The notes under the pieces were generated by a model, which saw nothing but the letters and a program-made list of their open reading frames with translations, did not search any database and was not told where the DNA came from. A program made the position numbers and the translations under genes. Below are positions 44,280 to 52,966 of a DNA stretch of 64,000 nucleotides, piece after piece. The stretch covers positions 2,881,501 to 2,945,500 of the forward strand of contig NZ_CP023317.1 in assembly GCF_009497655.1 (NCBI RefSeq), read 5' to 3'. Source of the stretch: Priestia megaterium. GTDB lineage: Bacteria; Bacillota; Bacilli; Bacillales; Bacillaceae_H. Each line of letters starts with the position of its first letter. Positions within the stretch are counted from its first letter, which is position 1.

Positions 44280-45413
44280 TTAAAATTGATTTTGACTTGT
44301 CTCATATCGATACAGCTTAAAGTGATCTGCAAGCACGCGATCTACTTTTACTTCTAAGCTGTCTACATATTCGTCCATTCGTTTTATCAACCGGTTTCGT
44401 TTCACATCATTTTCTAAAATGTTCTTAAGCTGCTGTTCAAAGGCTTCAGCATCATTAAGCGGTATCAGCAGCTCTTTTTCTTTTAGATATTCAATGTTAA
44501 TTTGTTCTTGACCGGGAAGAGATGAATGAATAAAAATAGGTAGTCTCTTATGAAGGGCTTCGCTAATTGTAACGCCTCCTGCTTTTGTGACAATGGCATC
44601 TGCTCCTTCATATAAATCATTCATTTTCTCTCTTGATTTTACATACGGGACCGCTTTAACTTTCGGGTGGTTTAGTTTCACTAGTTCTTGATACAACTTT
44701 TTATTTTTTCCACACAGCACATAATACATATACGTACAGTTTTGCGGAAGCTGCTGAAGCATTTTGCGTACATTCCCAAGGCCCGAATTTCCGCCGGCAA
44801 TCAGGATATGCTTCTGTGGCATGAGATGGTCAATCCGTCTTTTTAAAAACGCTTTATGAACGGGAATGCCCGTTACATAAATAGAAGACTCTTTTACACC
44901 GTGAACGTTTTGTAGAAATGCTTTCGTATCCTGATCAGGCACGCAGTGAAGCTCGATTCCATTTTTACCCCATACGTCGCTTACTAAGAAGTCGGTGTAT
45001 ACGTTTATAATAGGAAGATCAATGATTCCTTTTTCTTTTAAGCCGCTTAATACACAGGAAGGAAAGCTGTGTGTGCAAACAATGACGTCGGGCTGCTCTG
45101 CATCAATTAATTTCTTCATATGATATTCGATAATCGGCCACTTTTTCACGACAAAATCATCCATCGTATGGTCGTTTTTTTTGTATACATGCCCGTAATA
45201 AAATTTTTCAAACTGCTTTGGAAAAACAGAAATCCATTTCATGTATATCGATGAAATCATTTGTTCAAGCGGTTTGCTCCAATAGCTTAAACAATCAATT
45301 TTTTGACAAATAACGTGGGAAAAACGTTCCATGATGGCATCCATAACGGCGTCTGCTACTTGGTGATGACCAGATGGCATCTGAAAAAGCGGCAAGAACA
45401 GAACCTTCCTCAT
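44280..45413 (-). CDS. MGDG-synthase-like glycosyltransferase (GT28 type)
   Basis: This 377-aa enzyme has FQMPSGHHQVADAVMDAI at the start, HSFPSCVLSGLKEKG, an HVPITVY-like YTDF segment, the nucleotide-sugar block GGNSGLGNVRKML and GADAIVTKAGGVTISEAL. It resembles the UgtP/YkoN family that adds sugars to diacylglycerol or other lipids. The start overlaps the DedA stop by 4 nt and follows AGGAGGG. It is the last gene of a deacetylase-DedA-glycosyltransferase operon. Confidence 0.78.
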   Translation of the reverse strand: MRKVLFLPLFQMPSGHHQVADAVMDAIMERFSHVICQKIDCLSYWSKPLEQMISSIYMKWISVFPKQFEKFYYGHVYKKNDHTMDDFVVKKWPIIEYHMKKLIDAEQPDVIVCTHSFPSCVLSGLKEKGIIDLPIINVYTDFLVSDVWGKNGIELHCVPDQDTKAFLQNVHGVKESSIYVTGIPVHKAFLKRRIDHLMPQKHILIAGGNSGLGNVRKMLQQLPQNCTYMYYVLCGKNKKLYQELVKLNHPKVKAVPYVKSREKMNDLYEGADAIVTKAGGVTISEALHKRLPIFIHSSLPGQEQINIEYLKEKELLIPLNDAEAFEQQLKNILENDVKRNRLIKRMDEYVDSLEVKVDRVLADHFKLYRYETSQNQF

Positions 45414-46003
45414 TGACCATCCCTCCTCTCAAGACGTTTTCGGTTTCTTTTTCTTTTTATAAGTAAATAAATAACAAAAAAAGCTACAGCTCCCATAATG
45501 ATATACGAAATATGAATCCGGTCTCCTACATAGTAACCTAGAACGAGAAAAGAAAGGACCCATACTAGACTGCCTACCACCGATAACAGCAAATAAAGCA
45601 AAAACGGATAGCGACTTATTCCTGCCATATATGGGCTAATTTGACGTAAGCCTGGAATATATAAACCAAATAAAATGGTCCATATCCCATATTTATGGTA
45701 GCTGCCGCTTGCCGCTTCAATTTTCTCTTTGGTTAACCCTACGTATTTTCCGTATTTATCAAAAAATGGGGTTCCCGCATACCTTCCTAGCCCGTAAGCA
45801 GTAAGCATTCCAGTTATAACACCTAAAAAAGCAAAAAGAGATGATTCGTATAAGTTCAGCTGATGTTTGGCAATAAACATGCCTAATAATATTAAAAATG
45901 ATTCTTCAGGCGCTGGAATTCCAACGATCCCACAAAAAAGTACAAGTAAAATAACAATATAACCATAGGAATGTATATACTGAGAAATAATTGTTAAGTC
46001 CAC
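45410..46003 (-). CDS. DedA-family membrane protein
   Basis: This 197-aa protein has four to five membrane segments and the DedA features G.PAPEESFLILLGM, a GRYAGTPFFDKYGK segment and FGLYIPGLRQISPYMAGISR, with the conserved Arg. DedA proteins flip lipids such as undecaprenyl phosphate or phosphatidylethanolamine across the membrane. The start is GTG after GAGGAGCG. Linkage to a glycosyltransferase and a deacetylase suggests work on a membrane glycolipid or wall intermediate. Confidence 0.83.
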   Translation of the reverse strand: MDLTIISQYIHSYGYIVILLVLFCGIVGIPAPEESFLILLGMFIAKHQLNLYESSLFAFLGVITGMLTAYGLGRYAGTPFFDKYGKYVGLTKEKIEAASGSYHKYGIWTILFGLYIPGLRQISPYMAGISRYPFLLYLLLSVVGSLVWVLSFLVLGYYVGDRIHISYIIMGAVAFFVIYLLIKRKRNRKRLERRDGQ

Positions 46004-46018
46004 TGCTCGCTCCTCTAT

Positions 46019-46729
46019 TTACGATTGATTCATCAATTGCTGCATGGTTATACTTTCATACCCTTGCTGTTTTAAGTAAGGTAAAAATTCTTCTAACGCC
46101 GCAATCGTCATTTCAGGTGCTTTTTCATCTGCTCCCGGGGTATCTCCATTATCGTGTAAAACAAAAATGGCTCCATCTTCTACTTTACTCATTAGTTTTT
46201 GAACTAATGCCGTTTTCGTTGTTTTTAGTGTCCAATCCTGAAAGATTCCTGTCCAGATCACGAGGTGATATGGCTTGGCCATTAATAAACTGCTCATATT
46301 TAAATGTCCCCACGGCGGACGATAAAAAAGCGGCTTTTGATTTGTTACTTTCTCTATAACCTGTGCACATTGATGAATTTGTCTTTTTAATTGCCAAGGT
46401 GTTTGCGTCCATGCACTCACGTGACGATGATGATGTATAGCTACTTCATGTCCTTCATCAATCATCCTGTTTAAAATAGACGGGTGTTTTTCCCCTAGTT
46501 CTCCCACAATAAAAAAAGTAGCTTTCATTTCATGCAGTTTGAACAAGTCCAAAATTTTTGGCGTATAAACAGGATGAGGCCCATCGTCAAATGTTATAGC
46601 TATTTTATGCTTTTTTGCCCCTTTTATTATGACTGATGAATGATAGCGACGGTAAAGGGTTTGCGAAGTAATGGTATATACACATATAACCATTAGAACG
46701 AAAAGTAAAACAATAAAAAAACGAGTCAT
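46019..46729 (-). CDS. Polysaccharide deacetylase (NodB domain)
   Basis: This 236-aa protein has an N-terminal membrane segment (1-20) and a NodB domain: IAITFDDGPHPVYTPKIL (motif 1, Asp and zinc Asp), HEVAIHHHRH (motif 2, zinc His), YRPPWGH (motif 3), and VLHDNGDTPG (last His). It removes acetyl groups from an extracellular polysaccharide or peptidoglycan. It is the first gene of the operon, 15 nt upstream of dedA. Confidence 0.88.
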   Translation of the reverse strand: MTRFFIVLLFVLMVICVYTITSQTLYRRYHSSVIIKGAKKHKIAITFDDGPHPVYTPKILDLFKLHEMKATFFIVGELGEKHPSILNRMIDEGHEVAIHHHRHVSAWTQTPWQLKRQIHQCAQVIEKVTNQKPLFYRPPWGHLNMSSLLMAKPYHLVIWTGIFQDWTLKTTKTALVQKLMSKVEDGAIFVLHDNGDTPGADEKAPEMTIAALEEFLPYLKQQGYESITMQQLMNQS

Positions 46730-46983
46730 ATGCTTTTAACCATCCTTTTGAATTTAAATCCTGCATTTATTATAACGGTTTACTCAGACTTTGGTTTCAT
46801 TTTTTTGTGATAGAAGCCAGGAATTTTAAAATAATTTGATACTTTACCTAAAAATAGCTGTTCTGCAAGGATATACCGGAAATAAAATGATATCATAAAA
46901 TTTCCCTTCATTCAGTAAAAAAAAGTACTTTTTACCATTTATATCTATCTTTTGTATGATAACTGTCCTTGTTTTTTGAAAAT

Positions 46984-47016
46984 AAAAAAACTTCCCGCAC
47001 GAGTGCGGAAAGTTTT
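46984..47016 (-). terminator. Terminator of mhqD
   Basis: AAACTTCCCGCAC / GTGCGGAAAGTTT hairpin with a T-run on the minus strand. Confidence 0.8.
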
Positions 47017-47020
47017 GAAA

Positions 47021-47623
47021 TTAAAATTTTGACCGATACCATTTTTCAGCTGCTTCAATTTCTGTTCGTGTTAACTGATGTCCAAATGATTCCCAATGGA
47101 CCTGTACGTCCGCTCCGGCTTTTTCTAAAAGAGCAGAAAGTTCTTCCGTTTCTGATGCTGGGCAAATAGGATCGTTTGTACCTGCGCCGATAAAGATAGA
47201 GGCGTCGGTCTTAGGCACTTCAATTCCTCTTCTTGGAACCATCGGATGAAGAAGAGCCGCCCCTTTTAAAGAATTCTCATAATGAAACAGCAAACTTCCT
47301 GCAATATTGGCACCATTTGAGTAGCCTACAGCTACGATGTTGTGTCGGTCGAATGAATATGTTTCAGCCGCTTCATCTAAAAATTGATGAAGTTCTTTTG
47401 TACGTTCAATTAAATCTTCTATATCAAATATTCCTTCTTGTAAACGTCTAAAGAAACGGGGCATTCCGTTTTCTAGTACATTTCCTCTTACAGATAATAC
47501 GGAGCAAGAGGAATCAATCATATCTGCAACAGGGAGCAGATCTTGTTCTGTACCTCCTGTACCATGCAACAGCAATAAAGTCGGTTTCGTCTCGTCCGTT
47601 CCTTTTTTAAAAATATGTTTCAC
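47021..47623 (-). CDS. mhqD: MhqD-type carboxylesterase/hydrolase
   Basis: This 200-aa hydrolase of the carboxylesterase/phospholipase type has LLLHGTGGTEQDLLP, the nucleophile elbow VGYSNGANIAGSLL, the Asp in GTNDPICP and the His in SFGHQLT. It resembles B. subtilis MhqD (YodD). The MhqR operator 20 nt upstream of the GTG start supports this name. In B. subtilis MhqD and its partners are induced by quinones such as 2-methylhydroquinone. Its substrate is not known. Confidence 0.85.
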   Translation of the reverse strand: MKHIFKKGTDETKPTLLLLHGTGGTEQDLLPVADMIDSSCSVLSVRGNVLENGMPRFFRRLQEGIFDIEDLIERTKELHQFLDEAAETYSFDRHNIVAVGYSNGANIAGSLLFHYENSLKGAALLHPMVPRRGIEVPKTDASIFIGAGTNDPICPASETEELSALLEKAGADVQVHWESFGHQLTRTEIEAAEKWYRSKF

Positions 47624-47642
47624 GTATATCCACTCCTTTTAA

Positions 47643-47661
47643 ATATCTCGAATTAAAGATA
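47643..47661 (-). promoter_or_regulatory. MhqR-type operator of mhqD
   Basis: ATATCTCGAATTAAAGATA fits the MhqR palindrome ATCTCGAATT-N-GAT. It lies about 20-38 nt before the mhqD start, and closely resembles the site at 18922 before the nitroreductase. Confidence 0.7.
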
Positions 47662-48365
47662 ATTTTATTATAAGAACTTTCGAAGCATTTGTAAAGGAAC
47701 TACTGTCAAAGAAATACCTGTATGTTTTGCTGGCAGTATCACATAATACTGAATAACTTCATATGGCCATTGCTCATATGCAGCTAGGTATTTAATTCGT
47801 TTGACTTACAGCGGGTAAAGAAATATTCCACTTTTATCTAAGTGCTCCCGTCAAAAGGTGGATAATAATTAAAACTCGCCCGTCCTCCTTCGTATAAAAA
47901 GTGCCCTAGTCTGATAAATTAGTTAATTTTTTCTTTATTTCGTTACTTTCAACAGATATCAGCATTTATACCCGAGCGTACTAAATCGTATTTCTTATAC
48001 GTGTTATAACAACTTTTTTCTATGAGAAACAGAACGTAAAATACCCCCTTGGTTTTTCATAAAGGGGAACAAAGCCCCGAATGGTGCTTTATACGACTTT
48101 ATTTGACAAACACAAATTTATGGGTAAACTAAGTTCAGATGATTGTATTTCACTTTGTTTCAGTTTAATAAAAAAACGAAGCATCTGCGAGTAAGCAAAA
48201 AATAACTGCGTAAAGAGCTATTTATGTCAATCGTCTTATACCCTAAAAACTTACCTGCACTTGAATAATAGCCTTTATTAAACTTAGCGCGTCAGCTTGT
48301 AAACGTTAATACTTTATCACCCATCTCTTTGTTAAAAAATTGAATGGGTCAACAAACTTCAGCAT
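47662..48365. other. Long AT-rich intergenic region without a recognised gene
   Basis: About 700 nt separate mhqD from the penicillin-binding protein gene. I see no open frame with a ribosome site. A CCCCCTT...AAGGGG inverted repeat (about 48043-48066) lacks a T-run. The stretch could be a long leader, a non-coding RNA or the remains of a lost gene. Confidence 0.5.
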
Positions 48366-48390
48366 TCTTTACATAACGACCTTGTAAAGA
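48366..48390 (+). promoter_or_regulatory. Inverted repeat upstream of the PBP gene
   Basis: TCTTTACA and TGTAAAGA (8 bp each, 9 nt apart) flank an AACGACC centre, about 55 nt upstream of the PBP start. It could be an operator or an RNA hairpin. Confidence 0.35.
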
Positions 48391-48445
48391 CGAAGAATGT
48401 AGCTATGTGTGAACATGGAATTATTACTTAGTGGAGTGAACCAAC

Positions 48446-50236
48446 ATGAGGAAATTTATTTTAGCCTTTTTAGTCGTTGTTTTAATTGTAATGCTAGGAG
48501 TTACCTATGTATTAAAGCAATTTCAGCAAACGGCTGATTTATCTTACTCGAAACTGCAGTCGGTTCAAAGTACGGTAGTCTATGACAAAAATGACCGTAA
48601 GATTGACGAATTGTATAAAACCGTTCCCCGTCAAAATGTTTCGAGCAATGAAATTCCCGATTATGTAAAAATGGCGTTTGTTGCAACGGAAGACCGTCGC
48701 TTTTACAAGCATTTTGGGATTGATTTACAAGGTATTGGCCGCGCCCTTTTTAAGAACATTGTAACAATGAGTAAAGCTGAAGGCGCAAGTACCATTACAC
48801 AGCAGTTAGCAAGAAATCTTTACTTATCTAGTGATAAGACCATTAAACGTAAAGTAGATGAAATGTTTCTATCACTAGGCTTAGAAAGACAATTTACAAA
48901 AGATCAAATTTTGGAATTATATTTAAATCAAATTTATTTCGGAAGCGGTGTATACGGTATTGGTGCAGCTTCTCAGATTTATTTTAATAAGCCTGTATCA
49001 GATTTAACCGTAGGCGAAGCTGCGCTTTTAGCAGGACTCCCAAAAGCGCCGAGTACGTATTCACCAAGCAATAGTACAGAAAAAGCAACAGCCCGACGAA
49101 ACGTTGTATTGAAACTGATGCATGACCAAAACGTTATTAGCGATACTCAGTATCAGCAAGCGTTAAATGAACGTGTAGTCGAGCCTAGTATTCCGGTTAA
49201 AAAACCGAACTCAAATCAAGCATTTATTGATTATGTAATTAAAGAAGCTGCTCAACAATATGGCGTATCTGCTGATGACCTTTATAAGGGTGGTTATGCC
49301 ATCTATACAGATTTAGATCCTAATTTACAGGAATCGATTAATAACTCTGTAGCAAATCATACGTTCCGAGATGATGCCATCAACAGTAAAGTAGAGGTTG
49401 GGATTTCAGCTGTCAACCCTAAAACAGGTGGGATTTCAGCGATGTATGGAGGACGCAGCTATGAGCGAAACGGCTTAAACCGTGCTACAAGCGGCTATCA
49501 GCTTGGTTCAGCTATTAAGCCTTTAGCCGTATATGGTCCAGCCTTAGAAACTGGAGATTATACACCAACTTCACTCTTAAGTGACGAACGACAAGACTTT
49601 GGCGGTGGATATAGCCCTAAAAACGCAGAAGGTGAATATCAAAAGCATGTGACAATGCGTGAAGCACTTACTCGTTCACTTAACGTTCCAGCTGTTTGGC
49701 TTTTAAAACAAATTGGTATTGATACAAGCGCAAAATTCATGGAAAAAGCTGGACTTCCTCTTGAAGATGACGATAAGTCAAAATTAGGGCTTGCTCTTGG
49801 AGGAACGACGACAACGTTCTCTCCCCTTCAGTTAGCACAAGGATATACAACCTTCGCTAACAAAGGCGTCATGACTAAGCCGTACGCAATTCGAAAAATT
49901 GAGATGCGCGACGGTGAAGTGAAAAAGCCAGACATTCAGACAGAGCGAGTAATGAGTGAAGAAAATGCGGATACAATGACATCCATGCTGCAAGACGTAA
50001 TTGAAAAAAGCTATGGAACAGGTGTTAACGCTCGTTCTTCACGAGATGCTGCAGGTAAAACCGGTACAACCAACGACGTCAAAGATGCTTGGTTTGTCGG
50101 GTATACCGATGATGCAGTCGTTTCTATCCACGCTGGCTTTGATAATGCTAATTCTACGCAAACAACGAAATACTTATCAGGCGGCGGCGGACAAGACCCT
50201 GCTACACTGTTTAGCTCAATTATGAATAACTGGTAA
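48446..50236 (+). CDS. Class A penicillin-binding protein (transglycosylase/transpeptidase)
   Basis: This 596-aa protein has a short cytoplasmic start, a membrane anchor (5-25), a GT51 domain (ATEDRRFYKHFGIDLQGI with the catalytic Glu, then GASTITQQLARNL and ELYLNQIYFGSGVYGI), and a transpeptidase domain. The active Ser and Lys are in GSAIKP, the second motif is SLN in RSLNVPAVW, and the third is KTGTT. All are intact. Its size resembles B. subtilis PbpG/PbpF-type enzymes. A 210-aa region links the domains. AGTGGAGTG precedes ATG, and a terminator follows. Confidence 0.92.
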   Translation: MRKFILAFLVVVLIVMLGVTYVLKQFQQTADLSYSKLQSVQSTVVYDKNDRKIDELYKTVPRQNVSSNEIPDYVKMAFVATEDRRFYKHFGIDLQGIGRALFKNIVTMSKAEGASTITQQLARNLYLSSDKTIKRKVDEMFLSLGLERQFTKDQILELYLNQIYFGSGVYGIGAASQIYFNKPVSDLTVGEAALLAGLPKAPSTYSPSNSTEKATARRNVVLKLMHDQNVISDTQYQQALNERVVEPSIPVKKPNSNQAFIDYVIKEAAQQYGVSADDLYKGGYAIYTDLDPNLQESINNSVANHTFRDDAINSKVEVGISAVNPKTGGISAMYGGRSYERNGLNRATSGYQLGSAIKPLAVYGPALETGDYTPTSLLSDERQDFGGGYSPKNAEGEYQKHVTMREALTRSLNVPAVWLLKQIGIDTSAKFMEKAGLPLEDDDKSKLGLALGGTTTTFSPLQLAQGYTTFANKGVMTKPYAIRKIEMRDGEVKKPDIQTERVMSEENADTMTSMLQDVIEKSYGTGVNARSSRDAAGKTGTTNDVKDAWFVGYTDDAVVSIHAGFDNANSTQTTKYLSGGGGQDPATLFSSIMNNW

Positions 50237-50237
50237 C

Positions 50238-50274
50238 CAAAAAACCTCCAACTTCACTGTTGGAGGTTTTTTTT
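50238..50274. terminator. Bidirectional terminator (PBP and flippase genes)
   Basis: AAAACCTCCAAC / GTTGGAGGTTTT with a 6-nt loop and long T-runs on both strands. Confidence 0.85.
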
Positions 50275-51604
50275 AAGATAAATGCGTTTTATGCTTAAGT
50301 GAAAAAAAGGAAACGTTAATGACTTTGCAAATCGTTACATAATGCAGAACGGTCAAAACAACCACGCCACAGTTCATCCCGATAATAATTCCCTGCATGC
50401 CAATATTTGTTTGTGATCCTAAGAAAAACATCAGGGAAAAAGAGACAATATGAGACCAAATCGTATGATAAAAAGCATCTTTTACATAGCCGAGTCCAAT
50501 TAAATAAGCTTGAAGCGGGACGGCAAAGAAGTGAAAAAGAAAATACGGCCATAAAGCCTTTAGATAGTACACGGCTTCTGTAGAATGAAAAAACAAGTTA
50601 GTAAGCGGCTCAGCAAAGAAATACATCGCCACTATAGACGGAATCCCATATAAAAATGTCATTTGCATACTTTGAGTCAAAAGTCTTTGAAGCTGTTCTT
50701 CCTGATTTTTCGCATGAGCTTCAGATACAGCAGGTATGAGTGCTACTAAAAGAGAGTGAGCAAAGAAAGCCGGAAAAAAGCCGATCGACATCGCTACCCC
50801 TGTTAGCATACCAAAATGCTGCGTTGCCCCGGTTAACGTCATGCCCGATAAAACGAGCGCGTGTTTGATTAAAAACGGCTGAATAGCATTACATACCGCA
50901 TTAAATAAACGCAGTCCCGTGGTCGGAAGTGAGACGCCTAACAGCTTTTTCCGAATCTCACTTGGAGAAAGCAGAGGCCTGTGCCCTCTTGATAAAACAC
51001 TTAACTGAGTAACATACGTGATAAAAAAATAAAGCAAAATAACAGCTTCGGTTCCAATCAGTGTACAAATCGCAATAAACAGAGACATTTTAACATCTGT
51101 GAAAGCGAACATTTGAAAAACAACAAATAAAATAGTTAGCTGAAAGGCTTTGCGAATAAAATTAGACACAGCGATGGTCGTCATATTATTTTTACCCGTA
51201 AAATATCCACGAAGCACCGCTGAAAATGAAACAACCGGAATGAAACATAGTACAACCCATTTCAAGTAAGGATGATAGTGACTGAAAAATGGAAAGGCTG
51301 CTAATACGGCCAGTGTAATAAAAAAGATCCCCAAGCTCACAGCAGTCGCAAAAATGGTGGCATGCTTCATCATATGCTGATGTTCTTTGCGATGATGTTC
51401 AGCAAGAAATTTAGAAATAGAAATAGGCAGTTCTAAGTTGGCTACGGTGGCAATAAGAAAAATGATAGGAAGAACAGTCATGTACATGCCCATGCCTTCC
51501 CTTCCTAATTCTCTAGCAAGTACCATATTTACAAGAAATTCAATTAACTCTCCTGCAAAGGCAGCACCTGCTAGAATAAACGTTCCTTTTAAAAAAGTGT
51601 TCAT
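50273..51604 (-). CDS. MOP-superfamily flippase, SpoVB/YtgP-like
   Basis: This 443-aa protein has about twelve membrane segments. LVNMVLARELGREGMGMYMTVLPIIFL and the FGMLTGVAMSIGFFPAFFAHSLLVALIPAVSEAHAKN block are typical of polysaccharide (SpoVB/YtgP/MurJ-type) flippases. It may move a lipid-linked sugar across the membrane. AGAGGAG precedes ATG. It is shorter than MurJ-type proteins (about 510 aa), and its sporulation role is not shown by sequence. Confidence 0.8.
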   Translation of the reverse strand: MNTFLKGTFILAGAAFAGELIEFLVNMVLARELGREGMGMYMTVLPIIFLIATVANLELPISISKFLAEHHRKEHQHMMKHATIFATAVSLGIFFITLAVLAAFPFFSHYHPYLKWVVLCFIPVVSFSAVLRGYFTGKNNMTTIAVSNFIRKAFQLTILFVVFQMFAFTDVKMSLFIAICTLIGTEAVILLYFFITYVTQLSVLSRGHRPLLSPSEIRKKLLGVSLPTTGLRLFNAVCNAIQPFLIKHALVLSGMTLTGATQHFGMLTGVAMSIGFFPAFFAHSLLVALIPAVSEAHAKNQEEQLQRLLTQSMQMTFLYGIPSIVAMYFFAEPLTNLFFHSTEAVYYLKALWPYFLFHFFAVPLQAYLIGLGYVKDAFYHTIWSHIVSFSLMFFLGSQTNIGMQGIIIGMNCGVVVLTVLHYVTICKVINVSFFSLKHKTHLS

Positions 51605-51898
51605 CTCGTTATCTCCTCTATCTCCCGTCCTTTTTCATCACTACCTCTTCTCTCTATGTATATGACAAGCCCAATACGAATTATTTGTCTAATTGTATTT
51701 TTTCGGTGTACAAGTTCTTGTATAATGTTCAACCTATGTGAAAAAAAACCGTTATATACCTTTTTTACATAGGAAATTCATTCATTTCTTATCTTTTGGC
51801 TCTTGAAACTTACATAGAAAAACAGGAGACTGAATGAACCTGCCGATTACTAACGGAAATAGAGCATGCTGTTTTAATGTAACAAATTTACATATTAG

Positions 51899-52816
51899 TT
51901 AAGCGTCTTTATTCATCATTTTCTGGGGATGCACTTCTTTTTTTGATACCGAGGCGTTTTTGCCTAGTACAACCGAAAAGACAACAATTATTGCTATAGC
52001 AAGAGTAAAAAGTGTAATTGATTCGCCTAGAAATAGAGCTGCAAACAGAATCATTAAAAACGGCTGCAAATATTGAACCTGGCTAACTCTGGCTATTCCC
52101 CCCATAGCCATCCCGCTGTACCAAGCAACGTATGCTAAAAATTGACTCACGACTGATAGATAAATCAAACTAACCCACGCTTTTAAAGGCGCATGAAGCA
52201 TTTCAGCTGTAATGCTTAGTCCCACTGGAATCATAAAAAATGGCGCACCGATGATAATGGCCCAAGCAATTACCTGCCAGCTGCCTAATTCTCTTGCTAA
52301 CACCCCTCCTTCTGCGTAGCTCAGTCCAAGTATCAGCACCGCTGCTAGTAGAGCGGCATCGGCAAACTGCAGTTGACCAAATCCGAGGTGAAGAGCATAC
52401 ACGATAACAGCTGCAGAACCAATCATGCTTGATATCCAGAATTTGAAAGAAGGACGTTCACCTCCTCTAAACATCGCAAAACCGGCTGTGGCTAATGGTA
52501 AAAGAGCGAGTTCAACCGCTCCGTGAGAAACAGGCAATGATTTCATTGCCCAGGAAGTGAGCAGAGGAAACCCTAAAACTGCGCCTAAAGCAACGATCAG
52601 CAGACTTTTAAATTGGCGAAGAGAAGGAAATTTTTCTTTTCGTACAATCAATATCACAGCTACTAAGATAGCAGCTATAGCTGTTCTTCCTAAACCGGCG
52701 ACTGTCGTTCCGAAATACTCGACTGCAACACTTGTAGAAGGAAGGGTTAAGCTAAAACAGATAACGCCTACTACCCCTAACAATAAGCCGATTTTCTCTC
52801 TCGTTTCTTTTTGCAT
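51899..52816 (-). CDS. EamA/DMT-family exporter
   Basis: This 305-aa protein has ten membrane segments in two EamA halves (LPSTSVAVEYFGTTVAGLGRTAIAAILV and VSQFLAYVAWYSGMAMGGIARVSQVQYLQPF). Such proteins export amino acids or other metabolites. It is divergent from a MocR-type regulator gene 150 nt away, a usual pairing, so the regulator probably senses a B6-related or amine compound and controls this exporter. Confidence 0.85.
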   Translation of the reverse strand: MQKETREKIGLLLGVVGVICFSLTLPSTSVAVEYFGTTVAGLGRTAIAAILVAVILIVRKEKFPSLRQFKSLLIVALGAVLGFPLLTSWAMKSLPVSHGAVELALLPLATAGFAMFRGGERPSFKFWISSMIGSAAVIVYALHLGFGQLQFADAALLAAVLILGLSYAEGGVLARELGSWQVIAWAIIIGAPFFMIPVGLSITAEMLHAPLKAWVSLIYLSVVSQFLAYVAWYSGMAMGGIARVSQVQYLQPFLMILFAALFLGESITLFTLAIAIIVVFSVVLGKNASVSKKEVHPQKMMNKDA

Positions 52817-52848
52817 CTTACCCTACCCCTGTCTTTTTATTTTTCAGA

Positions 52849-52947
52849 ACTGTACCATTTTTCTAAAAAAAGTTCTGATATAATTAAAAGGATAGCGCAG
52901 GACAACTAGTAAAATAAATCATTCTTTTACCTAACTGTACGGGTACA
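52849..52947. promoter_or_regulatory. MocR-type operator pair in the divergent promoter
   Basis: AACTGTACC at 52849 and AACTGTACGGGTACA at 52933 are a direct repeat about 85 bp apart. The second holds the perfect palindrome TGTACGGGTACA (52936-52947). MocR/GntR regulators often bind repeated sites. The second site overlaps the region just before the regulator ribosome site, so it may be autoregulatory. A GATATAAT -10 lies between them. Confidence 0.55.
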
Positions 52948-52966
52948 AATTAAAGGAGTAGGACCT

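Noticed and set aside
51834-51902. 22-codon frame with an AGGAGA site before the exporter end
   Set aside because: Has a good site, but it overlaps the end of the opposite gene and is too short to trust without conservation.
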